Source: Bombilactobacillus bombi
GTDB taxonomy: Bacteria > Bacillota > Bacilli > Lactobacillales > Lactobacillaceae
Length of the DNA stretch: 64,000 nucleotides
Assembly: GCF_003522965.1 (NCBI RefSeq)
Contig: NZ_CP031513.1
Coordinates: 806,001 to 870,000, forward strand
Direction: 5' to 3'
The translations under genes and the position numbers were made by a program. Shown in pieces: positions 36,836 through 45,521 of the stretch. Numbering within the stretch: position 1 is the stretch's first letter; the number at the start of each line of letters is the position of its first letter. The notes beneath the pieces were generated by a model. It did no database searches. It was not told the DNA's origin and saw nothing but the letters and a program-made list of their open reading frames with translations.

Positions 36836-36910
36836 CCTTGATATCAGATAATGTCGAATGTAATAATATTTAACTAGCCTTAATTATTAACCATAAAATG
36901 CTTAATTTTA

Positions 36911-36939
36911 TTTATCTCGTAATATCAATGTGATATTAT
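36911..36939 (+). promoter_or_regulatory. Promoter of the RHH-OB/SPFH operon with palindromic operator
   Basis: TTTATC (36911-36916), 17-base spacer, TATTAT (36934-36939). A perfect palindrome TAATATCA-ATG-TGATATTA at 36920-36938 covers the spacer and -10 box. A small DNA-binding protein is the first gene, so autoregulation through this site is a natural reading. Confidence 0.6.
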
Positions 36940-36959
36940 AAGACAAAGGAGGTAATGCT

Positions 36960-37295
36960 GTGACATCTATCATGACAACAATTCGTTTTCCTAATGAAAT
37001 TTATCAGCAATTAAAACAAGTAGCACAATCTCAACATACCAGTATTAATCAAATGGTAGTCCACAGTGTCCAACAAGCTTTAAACGGCGCTAATACACCT
37101 TCGATTGAAAATCAATTGGTAATCAACCAAATAGTTCCTCCAGAGCAAATCCTGAGTGACAGCGGACTAGTTAAGGTCAATGGAATTTATTATCGTTATC
37201 TCACTGAAAATAACGATTCTATTATTGCAGATACGGCCTATGTTGTCATTGCTGCCACAGGCAATATTCTCACTATAAGAGCAATTAAGAAATGA
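36960..37295 (+). CDS. Ribbon-helix-helix protein fused to an NfeD-like OB domain
   Basis: A 111-residue soluble protein. Residues 5-45 (TTIRFPNEIYQQLKQVAQSQ onwards) fit an Arc/CopG ribbon-helix-helix DNA-binding fold: a beta strand, then two helices with the NQMV turn. Residues about 66-111 (SGLVKVNGIYYRY, then AYVVIAATGNILTIRAI) resemble the C-terminal OB domain of NfeD proteins, with the G-x-V-x-V-x-G start and G-x-x-L end. NfeD genes normally neighbour stomatins, and a stomatin-like gene follows 13 bases later. The GTG start has a full AAAGGAGG site. The domain combination is unusual; the OB assignment is inference. Confidence 0.65.
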   Translation: MTSIMTTIRFPNEIYQQLKQVAQSQHTSINQMVVHSVQQALNGANTPSIENQLVINQIVPPEQILSDSGLVKVNGIYYRYLTENNDSIIADTAYVVIAATGNILTIRAIKK

Positions 37296-37308
37296 GGTAA
37301 ATTATATT

Positions 37309-38160
37309 ATGCCCTTTGGAATTAAAGTAGTATCCCAAAATTGTCAAGGTTTGGTAGAATCTTTTGGCAAATATAAACATAGTGTTGAATCTGGTTTGCA
37401 TTTTTATATTCCATTAGTTCAACATATACGTATAGTAAGTCTGGCAATGCAGCCGATAGAATTACCCCATTATTCCATAATTACTAAAGACAACGCAGAA
37501 GTATCAACTTCAATTACCTTGAATTATCATGTAACTGATGCAGTTAAATATGAATACAATAATACCGATTCCGTAGAATCAATGGCACAATTAGTCCGGG
37601 GCCACTTACGCGATATCATCGGTCGTATGGAACTTAATGATGCTTTAGGTTCTACTGCCAAAATTAATGCTGATTTATCTATTGCTATCGGAGATTTAAC
37701 TAATACTTATGGTATTAATGTAGATCGTATCAATATTGACGAATTACTTCCTTCTGAAGAAATTCAACGGGCTATGGATAAACAATTAACAGCAGATCGC
37801 CAACGCATTGCTACTATTGCGCAAGCTGAAGGAGAAGCAGAATCTATTCGCCTGACCAACGAAGCCAAAAACAACGCTTTAATGGCTACGGCCAAAGCCC
37901 AAGCTCAAGCTACTCGTACTCGTGCTGATGCTGAACGTTATCGAATTGATACTGTGCAAGCTGGTTTGACTCATGCAGATGATAAATATTTTAAAAATCA
38001 ATCTATCAATGCCTATAGTAAGTTGGCAGAATCAGCTGCTAATGTTGTTGTGGTCCCTAATGATGACAGCAGCAATTACGGTCAAACAGCGTTAATAGCC
38101 CAAGCACTAAAGCAAGATAATAATTTTACTGATGATTATCAATCATCGGAGCCCAAATAA
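37309..38160 (+). CDS. SPFH/band 7 (stomatin-like) protein without a membrane segment
   Basis: A 283-residue stomatin/prohibitin-family protein. It has GLVESFGKYKHSVESGLHFYIPLV, then ITKDNAEVSTSITLNYHVTD, the RDIIGRMELND segment and the DELLPSEEIQRAMDKQLTA segment, all in the standard SPFH order. An alanine-, glutamine- and charge-rich helix suited to a coiled coil spans about residues 165-220. The usual N-terminal hydrophobic anchor is absent: the protein begins directly with the SPFH fold. Its stop codon overlaps the next ATG (TAATG), and that gene encodes a membrane helix. Confidence 0.85.
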   Translation: MPFGIKVVSQNCQGLVESFGKYKHSVESGLHFYIPLVQHIRIVSLAMQPIELPHYSIITKDNAEVSTSITLNYHVTDAVKYEYNNTDSVESMAQLVRGHLRDIIGRMELNDALGSTAKINADLSIAIGDLTNTYGINVDRINIDELLPSEEIQRAMDKQLTADRQRIATIAQAEGEAESIRLTNEAKNNALMATAKAQAQATRTRADAERYRIDTVQAGLTHADDKYFKNQSINAYSKLAESAANVVVVPNDDSSNYGQTALIAQALKQDNNFTDDYQSSEPK

Positions 38161-38450
38161 TGTTAGCCGGTGGATGGATGGAATTAATCGTAGTTATATT
38201 AGTAATATTTTTCTTATTATCGAAATTAGTTAATTGGGCTTACTCGCATAAAAATAAGAATTTACCGAAAGCACAAAAACATCCCGGAGTATTAACTAAT
38301 GTGAAACATTATCGACCGTCACATTTTGTTCAACAAGCACAAACAGATACGCAAGATAAAGCTGTTTCATCTGAGTCTTCACTACTAAATAAAAACATTA
38401 AGCAGCATCTCAAAAAGAAGTCACAGCACCATCATGATAAAACCAAATAA
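38160..38450 (+). CDS. Small single-pass membrane protein of the SPFH operon
   Basis: A 96-residue protein with one hydrophobic helix at about residues 7-28 (MELIVVILVIFFLLSKLV) and a basic, His/Lys-rich cytoplasmic tail (ending KKKSQHHHDK). The family is not recognised. Its ATG shares a base with the SPFH stop, so the two are probably made in fixed ratio. It may supply the membrane anchor that the SPFH and OB proteins lack. Confidence 0.65.
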   Translation: MLAGGWMELIVVILVIFFLLSKLVNWAYSHKNKNLPKAQKHPGVLTNVKHYRPSHFVQQAQTDTQDKAVSSESSLLNKNIKQHLKKKSQHHHDKTK

Positions 38451-38487
38451 AGCCAACAATAGGAATAATCCGTTGTTGGCTTTATTT
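38445..38487. terminator. Bidirectional terminator between SPFH operon and glmM
   Basis: AAATAAAGCCAACAA / TTGTTGGCTTTATTT perfect 15-bp stem between convergent genes. Confidence 0.92.
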
Positions 38488-38504
38488 GATATACTTATTT
38501 TAAA

Positions 38505-39860
38505 CTATAATCCCATTTTTGCTTGTACTACTTGGGCGATTTGTTCAGTGTATTGATTAGCTTTTTCTTCACTGGCTGCTTCTACCATTACGCGTAATAA
38601 TGGTTCTGTTCCACTAGGACGAACTAAAACGCGACCGTCACCATTCATCTCTTTTTCAACTGTATCAATAGCTTCTTGAATAGCAGGATAGTTCTTCCAA
38701 TTTTCTTTATCTGTGACTTTAATATTAACTAACTTTTGTGGATAAGTTTTTACAGGTGCTGCCAATTCTGAGAGTTTTTTACCAGTTTGTTTCATTACAT
38801 TTAATAATTGAATCCCTGTTAACATACCATCACCTGTATTATGCACATCGAAAATAATAATATGTCCAGATTGCTCGCCTCCCAAATTGTAACCATTTTG
38901 AACAATTTCTTCAGCAACATGCCGATCGCCAACGGCGGTTTGAACAGATTTCATATCGGCAGCTTCAATTGCCTTATAAAGTCCCAAATTACTCATAACA
39001 GTAGTCACAATAGTATCTTTCTTTAAGCGGCCATGATCTTTAAAATATTTTCCTAAAATATACATAATTTTATCGCCATCAACAATATTGCCTTTCTCAT
39101 CAACAGCAATACAACGATCCCCATCACCATCAAAGGCTAAACCAGCTTGTGCTTCTTGAGCAACAACTTCACGAGCTAATTTATCTGGATGTGTTGAGCC
39201 TACACCGTCATTAATATTAATTCCATCAGGATTAGTAGCAATTGTTGTAAATTCAACATTTAAATCTGCGTAAAGTTTGGTAAGTAATTTGCTAGTAGAA
39301 CCATTGGCTCCATCTAATACAATTTTCATCCCTGATAAATCATCAGAAATGCTTTGCCGTAAAAATTCTAAATACTTTAAGGAACCTTCTTTATAACTTT
39401 CCAATGTGCCTAAACCTTCAGCTGCTGGTCGCGGTAAGCTATCAACTTCCTGATCCAAAAAATGTTCAATTTCAGCTTCGGTTGCATCTTTCAGTTTATA
39501 GCCGTCAGATCCAAAAAATTTAATACCATTATCACTAGCAGGATTATGTGAAGCTGAAATCATGATTCCAGCATCAGCATCTTGAACCTTAACCAGATAA
39601 GCAACTGCTGGAGTTGTAATAACTCCTAAATCTAACACTTCTATCCCCACAGATAATAATCCAGAAATTAAAGCCATTTCTAACATTTGTCCTGATTTGC
39701 GAGTATCGCGGGCTACCAAAACTGTTGCTCGATCGTCATCATTATCCTTTTGTTCTGATAATACATAACCACCAGCTCTACCCAGCTTAAAAGCTAGTTC
39801 TGGAGTTAATTCTTTATTTGCTACACCACGAACACCATCAGTTCCAAAATATTTAACCAT
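38505..39860 (-). CDS. glmM: Phosphoglucosamine mutase
   Basis: Converts glucosamine 6-phosphate to glucosamine 1-phosphate for UDP-GlcNAc. The 451 residues include the phosphoserine loop [12 protein letters not shown] with Ser104, the metal loop DGDGDRC, the sugar loop GGEQSGH and the phosphate site [11 protein letters not shown]. Last gene of murB-cdaA-cdaR-glmM. In several Firmicutes GlmM binds CdaA and lowers c-di-AMP synthesis, so the cluster links wall supply with osmotic signalling. Confidence 0.97.
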   Translation of the reverse strand: MVKYFGTDGVRGVANKELTPELAFKLGRAGGYVLSEQKDNDDDRATVLVARDTRKSGQMLEMALISGLLSVGIEVLDLGVITTPAVAYLVKVQDADAGIMISASHNPASDNGIKFFGSDGYKLKDATEAEIEHFLDQEVDSLPRPAAEGLGTLESYKEGSLKYLEFLRQSISDDLSGMKIVLDGANGSTSKLLTKLYADLNVEFTTIATNPDGININDGVGSTHPDKLAREVVAQEAQAGLAFDGDGDRCIAVDEKGNIVDGDKIMYILGKYFKDHGRLKKDTIVTTVMSNLGLYKAIEAADMKSVQTAVGDRHVAEEIVQNGYNLGGEQSGHIIIFDVHNTGDGMLTGIQLLNVMKQTGKKLSELAAPVKTYPQKLVNIKVTDKENWKNYPAIQEAIDTVEKEMNGDGRVLVRPSGTEPLLRVMVEAASEEKANQYTEQIAQVVQAKMGL

Positions 39861-39908
39861 TTTTTAACCTCTTAACTTACTTTTTATATTTAGTATTTAA
39901 TCGATTCT

Positions 39909-40916
39909 TTAATTGCTCCCACCAATTTCGCCTACGTTAGAATTAACCTGGTTATCAGAATTACCTCGCCGGGCATAAACTTTAATTGTGCGTGGGTTTG
40001 AATCTATAATATCAGATTTTATTTGATTAAGTGTTATTATTTCATAATTCTTCTTTCCCAACTTAGTGACGTCAATTGGAACTACAATTTCATTTGTCTT
40101 GTCTAAAACCGATTTACGGGCAAAAATTGTCACTTCATTAACCTCTGAAGAAAGATTATATTCCTTGTCAGAAGCTCCAGTTTGAGTAAACCTTAAGGGA
40201 ACTTTCTTTTTTGGTAAAGAAATTGGTATTTTAACATTAGTTGTTTGAGGTGACATTAAAACTGATAATGTATGCCCCTGGGCATCTAATGCTTGTAAAA
40301 GTACTTCTTGATGAAAATCTGTAGTGGAATTTTTAGGTAAATTAGCACGAGCTACTATTTGACTAACACGCTGGACTTCTGAACGGGCTCCTACAACCTG
40401 AACTATCTGTGGATTAACAGAAACATCCCCTACTTCGTATCCTTGTGCTACACCACCTGAATTATATGCAGTTTGAATAGGAAAAACTTTTTCCATCCGT
40501 GGTTCAATGTCTATATCGACATAATGTGGCTTAATTGTATATTTTAATTCGCGATTTAAACCATTTTGTCGAATACGTACGCGGTGTTTCCCAACTCCTA
40601 ATTGACGTAAATCAATATACGTAGTAAAATTTTGCGTATTTTTAGTAGCAGTTACTAGAGCTGCTGGTCCTTGGATTTTGACTTCAACTTGCTTAGGATA
40701 ACCTGTGACAAAAAAACTATTAGTATCAACATTTACCTGTAAATTCATGGTGATTGTTGCACTTTTTTCTGCCACTGCCACATTGTTAGAATTAGCGGCA
40801 CTCCGGGTACTTCCCAACCCTGGGGCCGAAACACTAATATAAATCCAGATGGCAACTGCTAGTGATAAAATCATATAAAAGTATTTAGAATTAGTAAAAT
40901 GACGCCATTTATTCAT
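39909..40916 (-). CDS. cdaR: CdaA regulatory protein CdaR (YbbR repeats)
   Basis: A 335-residue protein with one N-terminal transmembrane helix (about residues 12-30) and an extracellular portion of about three YbbR repeats (each near 80 residues, with patterns such as GYPKQVEVKIQGP and VQVVGARSEVQRVSQIVAR). It tunes diadenylate cyclase CdaA at the membrane. Its start overlaps the cdaA stop by four bases, consistent with complex formation. Confidence 0.93.
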   Translation of the reverse strand: MNKWRHFTNSKYFYMILSLAVAIWIYISVSAPGLGSTRSAANSNNVAVAEKSATITMNLQVNVDTNSFFVTGYPKQVEVKIQGPAALVTATKNTQNFTTYIDLRQLGVGKHRVRIRQNGLNRELKYTIKPHYVDIDIEPRMEKVFPIQTAYNSGGVAQGYEVGDVSVNPQIVQVVGARSEVQRVSQIVARANLPKNSTTDFHQEVLLQALDAQGHTLSVLMSPQTTNVKIPISLPKKKVPLRFTQTGASDKEYNLSSEVNEVTIFARKSVLDKTNEIVVPIDVTKLGKKNYEIITLNQIKSDIIDSNPRTIKVYARRGNSDNQVNSNVGEIGGSN

Positions 40917-41752
40917 TTGTTAGCCCCCTTTTTACTACGTGGGATAAGACTACCAAAAAAGGATTTATTTTTTTCAACACGTGGTTCTAGTTGAGCTCGT
41001 AAATAATTCAAATAATCATCACGACTTAAATCCAGCATCATATGATTTTTATGTGTAATCATTACCCCGCCAGTTTCTTCAGAAACTACTACTGTTAAAG
41101 CGTCGGTTACTTCACTAATTCCTACTGCTGCACGATGTCTCGTTCCTAATTTCTTCGGAATGGCATTGCTTTCTGATAACGGCAAATAAGCTGCTGCAAC
41201 CTCAATTTTATTTTTATTAATAATAACAGCACCATCATGCAACGGAGTGTTAGGAATAAAGACATTTATTAACAATTCACCAGTGACATCAGCATTTAGT
41301 TTGATACCGGTTTCGACATAATCTTCCAACCCTGTATCCATTTGAATCGTAATTAAAGCGCCTATACGACGTTTAGACATATATTCAATAGCTTTATCTA
41401 ACGCATTGATTAAGTTGTCAGCAATATCTTTTTGCTCATTTTTCACAGGAAAGAAAAATGGCATTCGTCCTAACTTTTCTAATCCTCGTCGAATTTCCGG
41501 TGCAAAAATAATAATAATAACAATGACTGCCCAATTAAAAACTTGATCTGTCAAATATGCAACTGTCCGTAGATTTAAAAACCAACTTATTAATTTAATA
41601 ATAATTATAATTGATAATCCCTTAAGCAGTTGAATAGCTTTAGTGCCTCGTATTAACATTAATAATTTATAAATTAAATACCAGACAAATAAGATGTCAA
41701 TTATGTTAGTCAAAGTACTTAAAGTAAATAAATGACTGATAATATTTTGCAT
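40913..41752 (-). CDS. cdaA: Diadenylate cyclase CdaA
   Basis: Condenses two ATP into c-di-AMP, the essential second messenger for potassium and wall homeostasis. The 279 residues comprise three N-terminal transmembrane helices (to about residue 85) and a DAC domain with the catalytic DGA at 173-175 and RHR at 205-207. It stands between murB and cdaR in the conserved cluster. All catalytic motifs are intact. Confidence 0.96.
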   Translation of the reverse strand: MQNIISHLFTLSTLTNIIDILFVWYLIYKLLMLIRGTKAIQLLKGLSIIIIIKLISWFLNLRTVAYLTDQVFNWAVIVIIIIFAPEIRRGLEKLGRMPFFFPVKNEQKDIADNLINALDKAIEYMSKRRIGALITIQMDTGLEDYVETGIKLNADVTGELLINVFIPNTPLHDGAVIINKNKIEVAAAYLPLSESNAIPKKLGTRHRAAVGISEVTDALTVVVSEETGGVMITHKNHMMLDLSRDDYLNYLRAQLEPRVEKNKSFFGSLIPRSKKGANK

Positions 41753-41769
41753 ATATTCTTCCTTAACTT

Positions 41770-42660
41770 TTAATCTTCACCAATAATTCGCACTTCAGTT
41801 TCGAGCTGGACTGCAAATTTTTCCTTAACGGTTTTTTGAATTAAATGAATTAAGTTCAAATAATCTGTCGCGGTGGCATTACCGATATTAATGATAAAGC
41901 CAGCATGCTTCATAGACACCTGAGCGCCACCAATCGTTTTGCCTTGTAATCCTGCTTGAATAATTAAAGGCCCTGTAAAATGGCCTTCAGGACGTTTGAA
42001 GACACTACCACATGATGGATATTCTAACGGCTGTTTAGAACGGCGTAATGCATTTAATTCATCCATTTTAGCTTGAATTTGGGATTGTTGTCCTTTTTGT
42101 AAAGCAAAGGTCACTGATACTACGATACCATGATTTTCTTGGACGACACTATGCCGATAAGAAAAATGTAAGTCAGCCCCTGATAAAACTACTTCGCGCC
42201 CATCGGGTAAAATTTGATCAATACTATGAATGACATTTGCCATTTCTCCACCGTAAGCACCCGCGTTCATAAATGCTGCTCCTCCAACACTTCCCGGAAT
42301 TCCTGCCGCAAATTCTAAGCCAGTCAAGCTGGCTTGACAAGCTACTTTAGTTACATCAATAATTGCTGCTCCTGCTTCAGCAGTAATTTGTTGATTATCA
42401 ACTTTTATTTGTTTAAACTTGGGCAACATAATTACTAAACCACGAATGCCCCCATCTTTAATAATTAAGTTGCTGGAATTGCCTAAAGTCGTTACTGGAT
42501 AACCTAAATTGCTTGCTGTTTTTAATAATAATTTTAATTCTTGTCGATTAGTCGGAAAAGCCAAAAAATCCGCTGGTCCACCAGTTTTGGTGTACGTATA
42601 GTTACTTAAAGGCTCATTAAGTTTAATTTCAATTGGTAAATCTTGTAATTTTTTTATCAT
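41770..42660 (-). CDS. murB: UDP-N-acetylenolpyruvoylglucosamine reductase
   Basis: FAD/NADPH enzyme that makes UDP-MurNAc. The 296 residues show YTYTKTGGPADFL, the FAD-binding GNSSNLIIKDGG, GIPGSVGGAAFMNAGAYGGE, and the catalytic serine region YPSCGSVFKRP, then the terminal glutamate in LETEVRIIG. It is the first gene of the murB-cdaA-cdaR-glmM group, with 17 bases to cdaA. It is of the type IIb length usual in Gram-positive bacteria. Confidence 0.96.
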   Translation of the reverse strand: MIKKLQDLPIEIKLNEPLSNYTYTKTGGPADFLAFPTNRQELKLLLKTASNLGYPVTTLGNSSNLIIKDGGIRGLVIMLPKFKQIKVDNQQITAEAGAAIIDVTKVACQASLTGLEFAAGIPGSVGGAAFMNAGAYGGEMANVIHSIDQILPDGREVVLSGADLHFSYRHSVVQENHGIVVSVTFALQKGQQSQIQAKMDELNALRRSKQPLEYPSCGSVFKRPEGHFTGPLIIQAGLQGKTIGGAQVSMKHAGFIINIGNATATDYLNLIHLIQKTVKEKFAVQLETEVRIIGED

Positions 42661-42768
42661 TTCAAATTTAACCTCTTAACTTTAATATGAACAAAGTTAA
42701 TATTTATCATTGGTACCAAATATAGTATATAATGAAAATTCAGAATAATTCACTAAGGAAGTAAAATT

Positions 42769-43305
42769 ATGAATTTTGTGGCAATGGATTTTGAAACTGC
42801 TAATGGTCGTGGTTCCAGCGCTTGTTCATTAGCGTTAGCTTTAGTCGAAAACAATCAAATCACGGATACTTTTTATACGTTGATTAATCCTCTTCAAGAC
42901 TTTAATTATCGTAATATTGCAATTCATCATATTCGACCAGCAGATGTGGAAAAAGCTCCTACATTTGATCAAATTTGGCCTCATATCCAAGATCTTTTTA
43001 CTTTGGATAATATTGTTGCAGCCCACAATGCTAACTTTGATATTCGAGTTTTACGCCAGACAATGGCAATGTTTAATTTACAAGCGCCATCTTATTACGC
43101 AATAGATACTGTGCGGACTTCCCGTAAATTATATCCCGAAATGCCTAATCATAAATTGAACACTGTTGCCAGTTTGTTAAAAATACCTCTCCATCATCAC
43201 CACCACGCTCTTGATGATACCATTGCTTGTGCAGAAATTCTAATTAAAACTGCTGCGCAATTTGGTGAGGAACCAATTAAAAAGATGACCAAAATTATTT
43301 CTTAG
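42769..43305 (+). CDS. DEDDh 3'-5' exonuclease (DnaQ/epsilon-like)
   Basis: A 178-residue stand-alone exonuclease. Exo I is MDFETANGRGSSACS (Asp7, Glu9), Exo II is AAHNANFD, and Exo III is HHALDD with the catalytic histidine. The latter is preceded by four extra histidines. It resembles the DNA polymerase III epsilon family, but without a polymerase domain, and may act in repair or RNA turnover. The ribosome site is AAGGAAG. It is divergent from murB. Confidence 0.85.
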   Translation: MNFVAMDFETANGRGSSACSLALALVENNQITDTFYTLINPLQDFNYRNIAIHHIRPADVEKAPTFDQIWPHIQDLFTLDNIVAAHNANFDIRVLRQTMAMFNLQAPSYYAIDTVRTSRKLYPEMPNHKLNTVASLLKIPLHHHHHALDDTIACAEILIKTAAQFGEEPIKKMTKIIS

Positions 43306-43317
43306 GTCATCTTTTTT
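43279..43317. terminator. Terminator overlapping the 3' end of the exonuclease gene
   Basis: AAAAAGATGACC / GGTCATCTTTTTT inverted repeat. The left arm is inside the coding sequence and the stop codon falls in the loop. It also serves the convergent tsaE. Confidence 0.85.
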
Positions 43318-43319
43318 AA

Positions 43320-43787
43320 TTACTTTTTATCAAAGTCTTGAAATAGACTATTTAACAAATGGTGATAGTGTTGACCAAGTGCTTGAAATTCTAATTGACG
43401 CTGAAGTGCAGTTTGACGCGTAATTTTAATCCGCAAATAAGTTGATGGCAATTGCTCAGCAATAAATTGGGACCATTCAATAATCACTACCCCATCACCA
43501 TTGAAATATTCATTCAAACCCAATTCATCAGCTGAAGAATTCTCCAAGCGATACATATCCATATGATATAAAGGAATCCTTCCAGTTTGATATTCTCTAA
43601 TCAAAGTAAAAGTGGGACTTTTAACTGGACGAGTGATATCTAATCCGCGAGCAATTCCTTGTGTCAATGTAGTTTTGCCAGCACCTAAGTCGCCATCTAA
43701 CAAAATTAAATCTTGTGGTTGTAACAATTTACCTAACTTTTGTCCACAAGCCACAGTTTCAAGATAATTGTTAGTTATATATTTCAT
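43320..43787 (-). CDS. tsaE: tRNA N6-threonylcarbamoyladenosine biosynthesis ATPase TsaE
   Basis: A 155-residue P-loop protein of the t6A complex (with TsaB and TsaD, not in this window). Walker A is [13 protein letters not shown], followed by [10 protein letters not shown] and the YHMDMYRL segment. The start at 43787 is two bases after the pta stop; the longer frame reading into pta is not used. No strong ribosome site, so translation is probably coupled to pta. Confidence 0.93.
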   Translation of the reverse strand: MKYITNNYLETVACGQKLGKLLQPQDLILLDGDLGAGKTTLTQGIARGLDITRPVKSPTFTLIREYQTGRIPLYHMDMYRLENSSADELGLNEYFNGDGVVIIEWSQFIAEQLPSTYLRIKITRQTALQRQLEFQALGQHYHHLLNSLFQDFDKK

Positions 43788-43789
43788 CT

Positions 43790-44764
43790 TTAATTTTGCA
43801 ATGCTTGGGCAGCTGTAATTAAAGCTAACTTGTAAACATCTTCTTCGTTGCATCCCCGTGATAAATCAGATACTGGTTTATTTAATCCTTGAAGAATAGG
43901 TCCGATTGCTTCAAAACCACCAAAACGTTGTGCAATCTTGTAACCAATATTACCTGATTGTAACTCTGGGAAAACAAAGACAGTAGCTTGACCAGCCACT
44001 TGAGAATCTGGTGCCTTTTGTTGTGCAACTGTTGGTACAAAAGCAGCATCAAATTGTAATTCACCATCTAAAACTACTTCTGAATCCATCTCATGAGCTA
44101 ATTTGGTTGCTTCAGCAACTTTAGTGACCTCATCACCTTTAGCAGATCCCTTAGTAGAAAAACTCAACATAGCAACTTTAGAATCAATATCAAATAACTG
44201 CGCCGTTTTAGCAGATGTTACCGCAATTTCAGCTAATTCTTGTGCACTAGGATTAATATTTATTGCACAATCAGCGAACAAATAACGTTGATCGTCTTTT
44301 TGCATGATGAAAGCACCGCTAGTTCTGGTTAAACCAGGTTTAACTTTAATGATTTGTAACGCAGGACGTACTGTATCACCTGTAGGATGAATAGCTCCGG
44401 AAACCATCCCATCTACTTGATCTAAATAGACTAACATTGTACCGAAATAATTAGGATCGCGTAACATCTGTTGTGCTTGTTCAGCCGTATTTTTACCGTG
44501 ACGACGTTCAACAAACGCAGACACCATCTGAGCAAACTCGGAGTAATTATCAGGATCTAAAATAGTAATATCGGATATATCAACAGTTGCACTTTGAGCT
44601 GCTGCTTGAACTTGCTTTGGATTACCTAAAAATACCGGCTCCAAAATTTTTTCTTGATGTAAACGAGCTGCCGCCTTTAAAATTCGAGCATCTGTTGCTT
44701 CTGGAAACACAATTCGTAAGTTTTTACCATCAATTTTTTGTTTTAATGATTCAAATAATTCCAT
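43790..44764 (-). CDS. pta: Phosphate acetyltransferase
   Basis: Interconverts acetyl-CoA and acetyl phosphate, feeding AckA for ATP formation. The 324 residues match the short class of Pta and carry MLSFSTKGSAKGDEV, TFVFPELQSGNIGYK and the terminal GPILQGLNKPVSDLSRGC signature. It is in an operon with ung upstream and tsaE downstream, an order common in lactobacilli. The start has a GGAGG site. Confidence 0.97.
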   Translation of the reverse strand: MELFESLKQKIDGKNLRIVFPEATDARILKAAARLHQEKILEPVFLGNPKQVQAAAQSATVDISDITILDPDNYSEFAQMVSAFVERRHGKNTAEQAQQMLRDPNYFGTMLVYLDQVDGMVSGAIHPTGDTVRPALQIIKVKPGLTRTSGAFIMQKDDQRYLFADCAININPSAQELAEIAVTSAKTAQLFDIDSKVAMLSFSTKGSAKGDEVTKVAEATKLAHEMDSEVVLDGELQFDAAFVPTVAQQKAPDSQVAGQATVFVFPELQSGNIGYKIAQRFGGFEAIGPILQGLNKPVSDLSRGCNEEDVYKLALITAAQALQN

Positions 44765-44775
44765 TATAATGCCTC

Positions 44776-45474
44776 CTAATTTTCTTTTACTTCTTCTGGC
44801 AGCTGCCAGTTAATTGGTGTTTCACCATATTTCTCTAACGCATCATTAGTCTGAGAAAAGGGACGGGAACCAAAGAAACCATAATTGGCTGAAAAAGGGC
44901 TTGGATGAGTAGAACTAATAATTGTATTTTGAGCGGTATCAATTAAGACTGATTTTGACTTTGCAGCCTTTCCCCAAAGTATAAAGACAACGTGTCCCTT
45001 TTTAGAAAGTTCACTAATGGCCTTATCTGTTAATTTTTCCCAGCCTTTACCTTGATGAGAAAACGCTTGACCCTTGCGAACTGTCAAAACTGAATTTAAT
45101 AGCAAAACGCCTTGATCCGCCCAACTTTTCAAATATCCATGGTTAACTGGTGTAATGCCCAAATCAGCTTGTAATTCTTTATAAATATTTTGTAAAGAAG
45201 GTGGCACCTTATTACCCGGCAAAACGGAAAAACTCAAACCATGCGCTTGATGTGGGCCATGATAAGGATCTTGACCTAAAATTACTACTTTCGTATCTTT
45301 AAACGATGTCCATTCAAAAGCTTGAAAGATATGATACATGTCTGGATAAATGGTCTGTGTTTGATATTCAGATTTTAAAAACTGATGTAACTGCCGATAA
45401 TAATCCTTGTCAAATTCCGGTCCTAAAATATCTTGCCAATCATTTTTTATTAATTGTTTCAACTCAATACTCAC
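44776..45474 (-). CDS. ung: Uracil-DNA glycosylase
   Basis: Removes uracil from DNA. The 232 residues carry the water-activating motif [18 protein letters not shown] with Asp69, the uracil-binding [15 protein letters not shown] region, and the leucine-loop [14 protein letters not shown]. It is a family 1 enzyme of normal length. It precedes pta by 11 bases in a shared transcript and is divergent from a HAD gene. Confidence 0.97.
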   Translation of the reverse strand: MSIELKQLIKNDWQDILGPEFDKDYYRQLHQFLKSEYQTQTIYPDMYHIFQAFEWTSFKDTKVVILGQDPYHGPHQAHGLSFSVLPGNKVPPSLQNIYKELQADLGITPVNHGYLKSWADQGVLLLNSVLTVRKGQAFSHQGKGWEKLTDKAISELSKKGHVVFILWGKAAKSKSVLIDTAQNTIISSTHPSPFSANYGFFGSRPFSQTNDALEKYGETPINWQLPEEVKEN

Positions 45475-45521
45475 CCTACTTATGTTAAAATTTCAATATA
45501 AAGTTGAGAGGAGATTTACTC

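Noticed and set aside
36722-36959. glmS ribozyme
   Set aside because: No ribozyme core sequence or long structured leader is seen; the promoter lies about 65-95 bases from the start codon.
43187-43205. Run of five histidines in the exonuclease
   Set aside because: It directly precedes and includes the catalytic histidine of the DEDDh motif and is a natural sequence, not a tag.
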